DNA from: an uncultured Cryptobacterium sp.
GTDB taxonomy: Bacteria > Actinomycetota > Coriobacteriia > Coriobacteriales > Eggerthellaceae
DNA length: 64,000 nucleotides
Direction of reading: 5' to 3'
Assembly (NCBI GenBank): GCA_958410215.1
Contig: CATYOF010000007.1
Location: 36,126-100,125, forward strand
In this document: positions 26,800 to 36,065 of the stretch, piece by piece
Layout of the letters: every line of letters begins with the position of its first letter
Position numbering within the stretch: position 1 is the stretch's first letter
Notes under the pieces: generated by a model
The model's database searches: none
What the model saw: only the letters and a program-made list of their open reading frames with translations
Told to the model about the DNA's origin: nothing
Position numbers and translations under genes: made by a program

Positions 26800-27840
26800 T
26801 TACGGAAGCAGCAACTGCGCAATTTGTACCGCATTCAAAGCAGCACCCTTGCGAATTTGGTCGGCAACATTCCAGAATGCAATGCCGTTTTCTACGGAAG
26901 CATCCTTGCGAATACGACCAACATACGCACCATCGGTACCTGCCAGCAAGCCAGGCATAGGATATATGTTGTTGGCAATATCATCCATAACCGTAATACC
27001 AGGCGCAGCTTCCAATGCCGCACGAGCATCTTCAACACTTACCGGGCCTTCGAATTCAACATTAATTGCTTCACCATGGCAACGCAATACCGGAACACGT
27101 ACGCACGTTGCAGCCACTTGAATATTGTCGTCGCCCATAATTTTCTTGGTTTCCACTACCATCTTCCATTCTTCTTTGGTGGAAGCATCATCCAAGAACA
27201 CATCAATATGAGGAATGCAGTTAAATGCAATTTGATGCGCAAACGCATCAATAGTTAATTCTTCGCCGTCAAGGAACTGTCGCGTTTGAGCATACAATTC
27301 TTCCATAGCCTTAGCACCTGCACCCGATGCGGCCTGATACGTAGAAACAACAACGCGGGTAATGCGCGACAAATCATACAAGGGTTTTAAGGCCGCAACC
27401 ATTTGGATAGTGGAGCAGTTGGGGTTAGCAATAACGCCGTTATGCCATGCAATATCTTGCGGATTCACCTCTGGAACAATCAGTGGTACGTCATCTTCCA
27501 TACGAAAAGCGCTTGAATTATCAATCATTACGGCACCAGCATCAACTACCGCCTGGCGGAATTGTTTAGAAACGCCAGCACCTGCACTAAAGAGCGCAAT
27601 ATCAACCCCCTCAAAAGCTTCAGGAGTCATTTCTTGTACGGTAAGTTCCCCTGCAGGAACCTGCCCACAACCCTTAAAAGGAAGCTTCTTACCTGCGGAA
27701 CGCTTCGATGCAAGTGCACGTACTTCAGCCGCAGGGAAATCGAGATCATGAAGGACCTCGAGGAATTCATGACCAACCGCGCCCGTTGCGCCCGCAACAG
27801 CAACCACTGGATTGGCAGGCATTTCCTTTGTCCAAGCCAT
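26800..27840 (-). CDS. asd: Aspartate-semialdehyde dehydrogenase
   Basis: A 346-residue NADP-dependent enzyme reducing aspartyl phosphate to aspartate semialdehyde, the branch point for lysine/diaminopimelate, threonine and methionine. The GATGAVGHEFL nucleotide loop is followed by SAGAG. The catalytic Cys is in NPNCSTIQM, and the histidine segment RVPVLRCHGEAI is present. ATG at 27840 follows AAAGGAG. It is transcribed away from the trp operon, with about 870 bases of intergenic and leader sequence between them. The partner aspartokinase (lysC) is 13 kb away rather than adjacent as in many Actinobacteria. Confidence 0.96.
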   Translation of the reverse strand: MAWTKEMPANPVVAVAGATGAVGHEFLEVLHDLDFPAAEVRALASKRSAGKKLPFKGCGQVPAGELTVQEMTPEAFEGVDIALFSAGAGVSKQFRQAVVDAGAVMIDNSSAFRMEDDVPLIVPEVNPQDIAWHNGVIANPNCSTIQMVAALKPLYDLSRITRVVVSTYQAASGAGAKAMEELYAQTRQFLDGEELTIDAFAHQIAFNCIPHIDVFLDDASTKEEWKMVVETKKIMGDDNIQVAATCVRVPVLRCHGEAINVEFEGPVSVEDARAALEAAPGITVMDDIANNIYPMPGLLAGTDGAYVGRIRKDASVENGIAFWNVADQIRKGAALNAVQIAQLLLP

Positions 27841-28017
27841 AAAAAGCTCCTTTATTCGAGGGTTGTAAGATTGCTCAATCGAAATTGTTTTGATTGATGG
27901 GGCTCATCATACTACGTCAGCTCCGTATAACGACAATAAGCCTGAGTTTTGCAACAATATTTCGGGGAGCTGCACCGTCCAATTGCCCTGTTAACTAAAC
28001 CGTAACAATTGCTTCCC

Positions 28018-28045
28018 TTGACAAGTACTCAAATTCCCTCAAAAT
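28018..28045 (+). promoter_or_regulatory. Probable promoter of the trp operon
   Basis: A perfect TTGACA -35 (28018-28023) and CAAAAT -10 (28040-28045) with a 16-base spacer would start transcription near 28052, about 20 bases before the T-box Stem I. Confidence 0.6.
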
Positions 28046-28071
28046 CACAATCATTGAAAACGAAATATTTA

Positions 28072-28560
28072 AAACCGTTGAAGCGGAAGTAAAAGTGGCC
28101 GTGCGCGCCCAGAGAGTCCGGGATGCTGGGATCCGGATCGAACTGCAAACCACTAAATGGACCGCTGAGGGCGTACCGAACGGTTACCAAATTTACCAAT
28201 TCGTTTGTGTGAAATTGCAACCAAGCAAAATACCGCATAATACCGCTGGTAAACCTAAATAAGTAATCAAGTAGGATACGACGTGTGGACATACGTTAGT
28301 TGTCGGAGATGTGATGGCATCTCGCTAAGAGCATAAGCATCAAGCTTGCAGCGCACAATTATCGCACTCCAGGAATTTTGAAGTGGTTAGAACAGTTTCT
28401 TCTGTTATAAGAAACGTTTTTGCTAAAGCCATTCAAACCTTGGAGTTTTTTATTTTGTGAACTGTTAGTTTTCAAGCTTGTGAATCAAGGTGGCACCGCG
28501 GGTGATATTTCAAACCCGTCCTTGAACGTTAAAGACGTCAGGGACGGGTTTTTCTTTTCC
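28072..28560 (+). promoter_or_regulatory. tRNA-Trp T-box riboswitch with terminator/antiterminator
   Basis: Stem I spans about 28072-28187. It carries the AGTA element at 28088-28091, the AGAGAG bulge at 28111-28116, the apical GGATGCTGG at 28121-28129 and the specifier TGG (Trp codon) at 28158-28160 followed by A. The T-box itself, AAGGTGGCACCGCGG, lies at 28487-28501. Its TGGC bulge would pair with NCCA-tRNA bearing discriminator G, as expected for tRNA-Trp. A terminator stem AACCCGTCC/GGACGGGTT (28513-28521, 28542-28550) with T-tract follows. Uncharged tRNA-Trp should favour the antiterminator and let transcription reach trpE. About 300 bases of Stem II/III region lie between. Confidence 0.93.
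28513..28558 (+). terminator. T-box-controlled intrinsic terminator
   Basis: AACCCGTCC pairs with GGACGGGTT, with inner ACGT/ACGT pairing, and is followed by TTTTTCTTTT. The alternative antiterminator uses the T-box sequence at 28487-28501 and the left arm of this stem. Confidence 0.9.
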
Positions 28561-28713
28561 TGACGCAACGCAGACTCGTACCAAACAGGCCAAACGCAAA
28601 CAAACAAAAAAGCGAAGCAGGTAAGGCACGAAAAGCACAAAGGAAAGCGTAAAGCGTGTGAGAACACGAAGCGCACCAAAAGCGCACACGCCCAGGAAAG
28701 GAACCGTTCACTT

Positions 28714-30327
28714 ATGGAGCCAACTCTTGAAAACATTCGATCACTTGCCCAAGCTGGCGGATATCGTCGCATACCGATCAAACGCGATTTGCTGGCAGAC
28801 TTCATAACCCCCATTGAAGCCATGCGTGCTTTGCGCGCTGCAAGCAACCATTGCTTCTTACTAGAAAGCGCCGAGGCCGAAGAGTACCGTGGCCGTTATA
28901 CCTTTTTGGGCATGAAGCCTTCTCTTGAATTTACCTGTCGTGCCGGAAAGGCACAGATTCGCCGAAACCCTGAAACCGACCACGAAACATGCGAGAGCTT
29001 TACTATCGATCATCCCAATGCCCTTATTCGAAGCATTATCAAAAAGCACAAAAGCCCTCAATTAGAAAATTTTCCCCCTTTTGCAGGAGGCTTGGTAGGT
29101 TACTTTTCATTCGATTATCTTTCCTATAGCGAACCCACCTTGCGCGCTATCCAACGCAACGAAGAAGACACTCAACAAGCAGAAGAAGACTTTCTTGACG
29201 TGGATCTTATGCTTTTCGACAGCGTAGTGGTGTTTGATTCCTACAAACAAATCATTAGCTGCATCACCGGAGTACCTATTGGGAATTACAAGAATGGCAC
29301 GCTTGAGGATAGCGGACTTAAGAATAACGCACTAAGGAATGCCTCGCCCAAGAATAACACGCTTAAGAATGACCTACTTGACGAAGATCAACTTGAACAA
29401 GCCTACAACCAAGCACTGCAGGAACTTGACCACATGGAAGCTATCCTTAAAAGCTCCCGTCGCTTCGCTTTTGAACCTCTTCACCTAACGCATGAACTTA
29501 CTCCCCGTTTTTCCCAAGCCGAATATTCGGAGATGATAGCCAAAGCAAAACACTATATTTTTGAAGGCGACATTTTCCAGGTAGTGTTATCAAACCCTCT
29601 TACCGCCCCAGCAACCGGCAGCCTGTTTGATGCTTATCGAGTATTGCGCTGCACCAATCCTTCCCCCTACATGCTATATTTCACCAGCGATAACGTAGAA
29701 ATTGCAGGTGCTTCCCCCGAAACGCTCACCCGCCTTGAAGGCTCGAAGCTCTATACCTTCCCGCTTGCCGGAACTCGCCCCCGCGGCAACACCCCCGAAG
29801 AAGATGCCCACATTGAGGCTGAACTTCTGCACGACGAAAAAGAACTTGCCGAACACAACATGCTTGTGGATTTGGGTCGCAACGATTTAGGCCGTGTATG
29901 TAAGCTGGGTAGCATCCAGGTTCATAACTATTTAGACGTGCTGAAATTTTCCCGCGTCATGCATATTGGATCGACCGTCGTAGGAACCATAAACCCACAA
30001 AACGATGCCCTGGATGCAGTGGATGCGGTTCTTCCTGCAGGTACGCTTTCGGGCGCACCAAAAATTCGTGCCTGCGAAATAATTCGCGAACTAGAAGGCA
30101 CCCCGCGCGGTATTTATGGTGGAGCGCTTGGTTACTTGGACCTTTCAGGAAATATGGACATCTGCATAGCTATTCGCCTTGCTTACAAGAAAAACGGCAC
30201 AGTTTGCGTGCAATCCGGCGCAGGTATTGTTGCCGATAGTGATCCCGCATCTGAATACCAGGAATGTCAAAACAAAGCAGGTGCTGTTATTGATGCCCTC
30301 AAAGCAGCAGAAGGAGGTTTGGCATGA
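28714..30327 (+). CDS. trpE: Anthranilate synthase component I
   Basis: A 537-residue chorismate-using enzyme, first step of tryptophan synthesis. FLLESAEAEEYRGRYTF contains the LLES element used for tryptophan feedback binding. The C-terminal catalytic domain shows AGASPETLTRLEG, LPAGTLSGAPKIRA and YGGALGYLDLSG. Between residues about 193 and 224 is an inserted Asn/Lys/Leu-rich repeat (variations on KNxxLKN) that separates the N-terminal and catalytic halves. ATG at 28714 is about 12 bases after AGGAAAGGA. It overlaps trpGD by 4 bases (ATGA) and is controlled by the T-box upstream. Confidence 0.96.
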   Translation: MEPTLENIRSLAQAGGYRRIPIKRDLLADFITPIEAMRALRAASNHCFLLESAEAEEYRGRYTFLGMKPSLEFTCRAGKAQIRRNPETDHETCESFTIDHPNALIRSIIKKHKSPQLENFPPFAGGLVGYFSFDYLSYSEPTLRAIQRNEEDTQQAEEDFLDVDLMLFDSVVVFDSYKQIISCITGVPIGNYKNGTLEDSGLKNNALRNASPKNNTLKNDLLDEDQLEQAYNQALQELDHMEAILKSSRRFAFEPLHLTHELTPRFSQAEYSEMIAKAKHYIFEGDIFQVVLSNPLTAPATGSLFDAYRVLRCTNPSPYMLYFTSDNVEIAGASPETLTRLEGSKLYTFPLAGTRPRGNTPEEDAHIEAELLHDEKELAEHNMLVDLGRNDLGRVCKLGSIQVHNYLDVLKFSRVMHIGSTVVGTINPQNDALDAVDAVLPAGTLSGAPKIRACEIIRELEGTPRGIYGGALGYLDLSGNMDICIAIRLAYKKNGTVCVQSGAGIVADSDPASEYQECQNKAGAVIDALKAAEGGLA

Positions 30328-31952
30328 TTTTACTCATAGACAATTACGACAGCTTTTCCTATAACCTCTACCAACTGATTGGAAGCATTGAGCCAGAAAT
30401 TACCGTGGTGCGCAACGATGCGGTAACCATTGAAGACATTGAACGCATGAACCCTGAAGCTATTGTGCTTTCCCCAGGACCTGGAAAGCCAGCGGATGCA
30501 GGTATTTGCTTAGATGTTGTTCGAACGCTTTCGGGCCGCTTCCCTATTCTTGGTGTGTGTTTAGGGCATCAAGCAATTTTTGAGGCATTCGGCGGCACGG
30601 TAGATCACGCAAGCCACCTTATGCATGGTAAGTCCTCTTTAATTTCCGTGAACACCACTTCAACCCTATTCCGTGGACTGCCTAACACCATACAAGCTGC
30701 CCGCTACCATTCGCTTTCCGCCCAAAAAGAAACTCTTCCTAACTGCTTGCGTATAACAAGCACCTGCGAAGGAGAACTTATGGCAGTGGAGCACCGCACG
30801 CATCCCACCTTTGGCGTTCAATTCCATCCCGAATCCATCATGACCCCCGAAGGCAAAGCAATACTGCAGAACTTTATTGATGCTGCCCGCGAATTTAACC
30901 ATACAAACAACCCCCAATCACTACCCAGTAAGGAGAACCCCATGATTAAAGAAGCCATTCAAACGCTATCTAACAAGCAGGACCTGCCCTATGCCGAAGC
31001 TGAAGCAGTAATGGACGAAATTATGAGCGGCAAGGCAACACCTGTTCAGATGGCCGCCTATTTAACCGCACTGGCAATGAAAGGCGAAACAATTGATGAA
31101 ATTACCGCATCAGCCGCTGGTATGCGTGCCCATTGCGTAAAGCTTCTTCATGAAATGGATGTTCTTGAAATTGTAGGCACCGGTGGCGATGGATCAAATT
31201 CCTTCAATATTTCCACCACCGCATCCCTTGTTATTGCCGCAGCAGGTGTGCCCGTTGCCAAACACGGCAACCGTGCTGCTTCATCGAAATGTGGCGCTGC
31301 CGATGTTTTGGAAGAACTAGGCGTCAATATTGACCTCGTTCCGGAACGCAGCGCCGAACTACTGAAAAGCATCAATATCTGCTTCCTATTTGCGCAGAAC
31401 TATCACATTGCCATGAAATATGTTGCCCCCGTTCGTAAAGAACTTGGCATTCGTACCGTATTTAATATTTTGGGCCCTTTAAGCAATCCCGCAGGTGCCA
31501 ACATGGAACTTATGGGTGTTTACGACCAGGAACTGGTAGAGCCGCTAGCACAGGTAATGATGAAACTGGGCGTCCGCCGCGGCATGGTGGTATATGGCCA
31601 AGATAGCCTTGATGAAATTTCCATGGCAGCACCCACCAGCGTTTGCGAAATTAAGGACGGATGGTTTCAATCCTACGAAATTACCCCCGAACAGTTTGGC
31701 TATACCCGTTGCGCTAAAGAAGATTTAGTAGGCGGCACTCCTACCGAAAACGCCGCCATCACCCGCGCCATCATAAACGGTGAAGATCGCGGCCCAAAAC
31801 GTTGTGCGGTATGCCTAAACGCAGGGGCGGCACTCTACATTACGGGCGCCGCAGAAACCATGGAAGCGGGCGTTCGCCTAGCTGAAAACATTATTGATAG
31901 CGGCAAAGCAGCAGCCAAACTTGAAGAGTTTATTCAGGAGTCAAACCGATGA
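30324..31952 (+). CDS. trpGD: Anthranilate synthase glutaminase / anthranilate phosphoribosyltransferase fusion
   Basis: A 542-residue fusion. Residues 1 to about 193 are the class I glutamine amidotransferase TrpG: GVCLGHQ holds the nucleophile Cys, and FHPESIMT the His-Glu pair. It supplies ammonia to TrpE. Residues 207-542 are TrpD, with GTGGDGSNSFNIS binding PRPP and KHGNRAASSKCG. The junction carries AAGGAG (30930-30935) six bases before an in-frame ATG at 30942, so free TrpD could also be made. trpGD fusions are known in enterobacteria. The gene overlaps both neighbours by four bases, indicating translational coupling. Confidence 0.95.
   Translation: MILLIDNYDSFSYNLYQLIGSIEPEITVVRNDAVTIEDIERMNPEAIVLSPGPGKPADAGICLDVVRTLSGRFPILGVCLGHQAIFEAFGGTVDHASHLMHGKSSLISVNTTSTLFRGLPNTIQAARYHSLSAQKETLPNCLRITSTCEGELMAVEHRTHPTFGVQFHPESIMTPEGKAILQNFIDAAREFNHTNNPQSLPSKENPMIKEAIQTLSNKQDLPYAEAEAVMDEIMSGKATPVQMAAYLTALAMKGETIDEITASAAGMRAHCVKLLHEMDVLEIVGTGGDGSNSFNISTTASLVIAAAGVPVAKHGNRAASSKCGAADVLEELGVNIDLVPERSAELLKSINICFLFAQNYHIAMKYVAPVRKELGIRTVFNILGPLSNPAGANMELMGVYDQELVEPLAQVMMKLGVRRGMVVYGQDSLDEISMAAPTSVCEIKDGWFQSYEITPEQFGYTRCAKEDLVGGTPTENAAITRAIINGEDRGPKRCAVCLNAGAALYITGAAETMEAGVRLAENIIDSGKAAAKLEEFIQESNR
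30930..30944 (+). promoter_or_regulatory. Internal ribosome binding site and ATG for stand-alone TrpD
   Basis: AAGGAG, six bases, then ATG at 30942-30944 in the trpGD frame (codon 207), exactly where TrpD homology starts. The spacing is ideal, so a separate 336-residue TrpD is plausible beside the fusion. Confidence 0.55.
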
Positions 31953-34900
31953 ACAATCAGGTATCAAGCGAATTCAATGCGCACTTGTCACAACAAAAGC
32001 CAAACAAGTCAGACAATGCGCACGAATCCACACAAACCCCTACCAAACCAAGGAACGCCTCCGTGTTAACTAAACAAGACAACATACTTACCCGCATTGC
32101 CGAAAAAACACGCCAGCGCATCGAATACGAACGAACTCTCGTTTCCGATGAAACGCTAATCGAAGAAGCTCGCGCACGTGCAAATGAAGAATTAAACCGC
32201 GACGGCACCTTCACTTTTCCTTTCGAACAGGCACTTGCTCAAAGTGGTACATCTTTTATTTGTGAAGTGAAGAAGGCTTCCCCTTCCAAAGGAGTTATAG
32301 CTAAAGAGTTTCCTTATGAAGACATTGCGCAAGAATACGAAGCTGGCGGGGCCGCTGCTATATCGTGCTTAACGGAGCCCTACTTTTTCTTTGGCTCAAA
32401 CGAGTATTTAAAAAACATTGCAGCAAACGTATCTATTCCTGTACTGCGGAAAGACTTCACCGTGGATGCGCGCATGATATATGAAGCAAAAGTGTTAGGC
32501 GCTAGTGCGGTGTTGCTTATTTGCTCTCTTCTTAACGACAAAGAGCTAGGCGAATTTTTGCACCTTGCTCATTCATTGGGTTTATCGGCCCTTGTTGAAG
32601 CGCATGACGCCGAAGAGATTGACCGCGCGCTAGCAGCAGGTGCGCGCATTGTTGGAGTAAACAATCGTAACTTAGCAACCTTTGAAGTGGATACTGCAAA
32701 TAGCTTACGTTTGCGCGAACAAGCTAAAGGAGTGCTGTTTGTTTCAGAAAGTGGCATTAAAACCCGCGAAGACGTTGCGCAGCTAGAAGAAATTGGCGTG
32801 GATGCTGTTCTTGTTGGTGAAACACTTATGCGCAGTGCCGATAAAGCCAAAACCCTTGCCATTCTTCGTGGGGATATTTCTGGCAGCAATGCCAACAACG
32901 CAGAAAAGTCTACGGTGCTTCGTGGGGATATTCCTAGCAAAAGCGTCAACAACACAGGCACCGAGGAAATGCATGGGGATATTTCTGACAACAGCACTAA
33001 CAACGCAGAAAAGTCTACGGTGCTTCGTGGGGATACTTGTGATGCAACCAACGAACCCAACTCAAAAGAAGCAGCTTCAAACGAAAAACCTCAAGCAAAC
33101 TGCTTTGATTATCTTTACAACCCATCACCTAATTCTAGGCACACCTACATCAAGACCTGTGGCATGACACGACTGGAAGATATTGCTGCCGTAAACGAAG
33201 CACACCCTGATATGTGCGGCTTCATTATCGATTTCCCCAAGAGCAAGCGCAGCATTAGCGCAGAACAACAGATTGAGCTAGCAGCGCGACTCGACCCGAC
33301 CATCTGCTCGGTTGGCGTGTTTGTAGACGTGCCCATCAATCAGATAGTCAAACTTGCACAGATTGGAAGTATTCAAGCAATACAGCTTCATGGCAACGAA
33401 GATGAAGACTATATAGCGCAGCTTCGCGCTCAATGTAAGCTACCCATTATTAAGGCATTCCAAATTAAAAATGCTAACGATCTTGCTATAGCCAAAGCAT
33501 CAGGTGCCGATATGGTTTTACTCGACAGCGGACAAGGCAGCGGCGAATCCTTCGATTGGTCCTTACTTGAAGCTTTCGACCGCCCCTACCTTTTGGCAGG
33601 CGGCTTAAGTTCGCAAACCATCCCCCTAGCACTCGAAAAACTACATCCATGGGGTGTAGATCTAAGCAGTGGACTGGAAACGAACGGTGTCAAAGATCGC
33701 CAAAAAATACAGCACGCCACGGCAATTGCGCACAGAACAACCTCAAACACCAACCCTACCAACCTTAAGGAGCACCATATGACCACCCAAACCACCAAAA
33801 AAGGACGCTTCGGCATTCACGGCGGACAATACATTCCCGAGACCTTAATGAACGCCATCATTGAACTTGACGAAGCCTACACCCATTTCAAAGACGATCC
33901 CGAATTCAAAGCGGAGCTTCAACAGTTGCTCAATGATTACGCGGGACGCCCATCGCGCCTGTACTATGCGCGCCGTATGAGCGCAGACTTAGGTGGAGCA
34001 AAAATCTACCTCAAGCGCGAAGACCTCAACCACACGGGTGCCCACAAAATCAATAACGTATTGGGCCAAGCCTTGCTCGCCAAAAAGATGGGCAAAACTC
34101 GCCTGATTGCAGAAACCGGTGCTGGACAACACGGTGTTGCCACCGCTACCGCTGCAGCCTTGCTTAATATGGAATGTGTGGTATTTATGGGTCGCGAAGA
34201 CACCGAACGTCAAGCGCTCAACGTTTACAAGATGCGCCTGTTAGGTGCTGAAGTGCACCCCGTCGATAGCGGCACGGGCACACTTAAAGATGCCGTAAGC
34301 GAAACTTTCCGCGAATGGACTAACCGCATCGATGACACTCACTACTGCCTTGGTTCCTGCATGGGCCCCCATCCCTTCCCTACTATCGTGCGCGATTTCC
34401 AAGCAGTCATTTCATCAGAGATTAAGGAACAAATGATAGAGCTTGAAGGCAAGCTTCCCGATGTAGTAATGGCATGCGTGGGTGGCGGATCGAATGCTAT
34501 TGGATCGTTCTACCACTTCATCGATAACCCTGAGGTACGCCTTATTGGTTGCGAAGCAGCGGGCCGCGGTATTGACACTTTTGAAACCGCCGCCACTATC
34601 GCCACGGGAAAACTGGGAATTTTCCATGGTATGAAAAGCTATTTCTGTCAGGACGAGCACGGACAGATTGCGCCTGTGTATTCCATTTCCGCCGGGCTTG
34701 ACTATCCCGGCATCGGTCCTGAACATGCCGCACTTCACGACGCAGGACGCGCCGAATACGTTGCCATTACCGACGATGAAGCGGTAGATGCCTTCGAATA
34801 CCTCTCCCGCACCGAAGGCATTATTCCTGCCATTGAAAGTGCCCATGCTGTTGCGTATGCCTGCAAGCTTGCCCCTACTATGAGCCCCGATCAAACCATC

Positions 34901-34978
34901 GTTATCACGCTTTCAGGTCGTGGCGACAAAGACTGTGCGGCTATTGCACGCTACCGTGGCGAAGATTTGCACGAGTAA
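31949..34978 (+). CDS. trpCFB: TrpC-TrpF-TrpB triple fusion
   Basis: One uninterrupted 1009-residue frame carries three enzymes. Residues about 46-305: indole-3-glycerol-phosphate synthase (FICEVKKASPSKG, VLRKDFTVD, FVSESGI). Residues 306-367: an 18-residue tandem-repeat linker. Residues about 397-600: phosphoribosylanthranilate isomerase (IKTCGMTRLED, IQLHGNEDEDY, LLAGGLS). Residues 611-1009: tryptophan synthase beta (KREDLNHTGAHKIN with the PLP lysine, GGGSNAIG, SGRGDKD). TrpC-TrpF fusions are known; adding TrpB is unusual. ATG 31949 follows CAGGAG and overlaps the trpGD stop. An internal ribosome site at codon 611 may yield free TrpB. Confidence 0.93.
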   Translation: MNNQVSSEFNAHLSQQKPNKSDNAHESTQTPTKPRNASVLTKQDNILTRIAEKTRQRIEYERTLVSDETLIEEARARANEELNRDGTFTFPFEQALAQSGTSFICEVKKASPSKGVIAKEFPYEDIAQEYEAGGAAAISCLTEPYFFFGSNEYLKNIAANVSIPVLRKDFTVDARMIYEAKVLGASAVLLICSLLNDKELGEFLHLAHSLGLSALVEAHDAEEIDRALAAGARIVGVNNRNLATFEVDTANSLRLREQAKGVLFVSESGIKTREDVAQLEEIGVDAVLVGETLMRSADKAKTLAILRGDISGSNANNAEKSTVLRGDIPSKSVNNTGTEEMHGDISDNSTNNAEKSTVLRGDTCDATNEPNSKEAASNEKPQANCFDYLYNPSPNSRHTYIKTCGMTRLEDIAAVNEAHPDMCGFIIDFPKSKRSISAEQQIELAARLDPTICSVGVFVDVPINQIVKLAQIGSIQAIQLHGNEDEDYIAQLRAQCKLPIIKAFQIKNANDLAIAKASGADMVLLDSGQGSGESFDWSLLEAFDRPYLLAGGLSSQTIPLALEKLHPWGVDLSSGLETNGVKDRQKIQHATAIAHRTTSNTNPTNLKEHHMTTQTTKKGRFGIHGGQYIPETLMNAIIELDEAYTHFKDDPEFKAELQQLLNDYAGRPSRLYYARRMSADLGGAKIYLKREDLNHTGAHKINNVLGQALLAKKMGKTRLIAETGAGQHGVATATAAALLNMECVVFMGREDTERQALNVYKMRLLGAEVHPVDSGTGTLKDAVSETFREWTNRIDDTHYCLGSCMGPHPFPTIVRDFQAVISSEIKEQMIELEGKLPDVVMACVGGGSNAIGSFYHFIDNPEVRLIGCEAAGRGIDTFETAATIATGKLGIFHGMKSYFCQDEHGQIAPVYSISAGLDYPGIGPEHAALHDAGRAEYVAITDDEAVDAFEYLSRTEGIIPAIESAHAVAYACKLAPTMSPDQTIVITLSGRGDKDCAAIARYRGEDLHE
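32864..33049 (+). repeat. Degenerate 54-bp tandem repeat in the TrpC-TrpF linker
   Basis: Units start at 32864, 32918, 32972 (51 bp) and 33023 (partial). They encode LRGDISGSNANNAEKSTV, LRGDIPSKSVNNTGTEEM and HGDISDNSTNNAEKSTV. Units 1 and 3 share a near-identical block AACAACGCAGAAAAGTC and onward, indicating recent duplication. Confidence 0.85.
33767..33781 (+). promoter_or_regulatory. Internal ribosome binding site and ATG for stand-alone TrpB
   Basis: AAGGAG (33767-33772), six bases, then ATG at 33779-33781 in the trpCFB frame. This is where normal TrpB sequence begins (MTTQTTKKGRFGIHGG). No stop codon separates it from TrpF. Confidence 0.6.
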
Positions 34979-35129
34979 CGCAAGCCGAGCATAGGGGACA
35001 AACCGCCCAAACAACACGTACCGCCTAAGCCACGAAAATAGAAACGTGCAAACTAAACGAAACTGGGCAACCCTAACAAGACTAATACACGGACTTTTCT
35101 GAAACGAGCAACCCCTAAGGAGATATAAC

Positions 35130-35909
35130 ATGAGCAATATAACCCACGCTTTTGAAAACGGTAAAGCATTTATTCCCTTTATAACCTGCGGCGACCCCGA
35201 TCTAGAAACTACCGAACAGCTAATCTATGCTATGGATCGTGCTGGGGCCGACCTTATTGAGTTGGGCATTCCGTTTTCCGACCCTACCGCTGAAGGACCC
35301 GTTATCCAAGAAGCCAACATTCGCTCCCTTTCTAACGACACCACAACCAATAAGGTATTTGACCTGGTACAGCGCGTTCGCAAACATACCACTATCCCCT
35401 TGGCGTTTATGACCTATGCCAATGTGGTTTTCTCTTACGGTATAGAAGCATTTGCGCAAAAAGCTGCCGAAGTTGGAATTGATGGCATAATCCTGCCCGA
35501 TGTTCCTTTCGAAGAAGCAGAAGAATTCGACATCCCGTTTGCCGCCGTGGGAATTGACCGCATTTCTATGATTACCCCCACTTCCCACGAGCGTATTGCA
35601 GCAATTGCCAAGAAGGCTCACGGATTCGTATATTGCGTATCTTCCCTAGGTGTTACCGGCGTGCGTGCTAACATTACCACCGACATTAGCGCCATGGTCG
35701 CGCTCGTAAAAGAGCAGCAAGATATTCCCTGTGCGGTAGGTTTTGGTATTTCCACCCCAGAACAAGCCCGCACCATGGCTGCACAAAGCGATGGCGCTAT
35801 TGTGGGCAGTGCCATTGTGAAGCTTTGTGCGCAATACGGAAAAGACTGTGTACCTTATGCTGAAGAATACGTACGTTCCATGAAAGAGGCGGTAATGCAG
35901 GCACAGTAG
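35130..35909 (+). CDS. trpA: Tryptophan synthase alpha subunit
   Basis: A 259-residue TIM-barrel subunit that cleaves indole-3-glycerol phosphate and passes indole to TrpB. The catalytic Glu is in LIELGIPFSDP and the catalytic Asp in FSDP; the usual ADGP reads AEGP, a conservative change next to it. VSSLGVTGVRAN and VGFGISTPEQ are phosphate-binding segments. ATG at 35130 follows AAGGAGAT. A 151-base gap separates it from trpCFB, longer than other gaps in the operon, and no terminator or promoter is obvious in it. It ends the trp operon; only a weak 7-bp hairpin (35928-35952) follows. Confidence 0.95.
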   Translation: MSNITHAFENGKAFIPFITCGDPDLETTEQLIYAMDRAGADLIELGIPFSDPTAEGPVIQEANIRSLSNDTTTNKVFDLVQRVRKHTTIPLAFMTYANVVFSYGIEAFAQKAAEVGIDGIILPDVPFEEAEEFDIPFAAVGIDRISMITPTSHERIAAIAKKAHGFVYCVSSLGVTGVRANITTDISAMVALVKEQQDIPCAVGFGISTPEQARTMAAQSDGAIVGSAIVKLCAQYGKDCVPYAEEYVRSMKEAVMQAQ

Positions 35910-36065
35910 TGCTCTATGCTAAACACACGACAAACACCCAAGGCCTTTGTCGCGGTATAGACGCCCTAAAAACTGTTCGTATAAACGAACAGAACTATAC
36001 CTGCCCCTTGTCTTGTATCATAGTGGGTAGCAATACCTGCTGACGTACATTTTAAAGGATTTTCT

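Noticed and set aside
28485..28847. 120-codon reverse frame across the T-box and trpE start
   Set aside because: Overlaps a well-supported riboswitch and the trpE start; no ribosome site.
35973..35992. CTGTTCGT/ACGAACAG inverted repeat as a LexA (SOS) box
   Set aside because: The half-sites are in the wrong order and spacing for the CGAAC-N4-GTTCG type box; left as an unassigned 8-bp palindrome.
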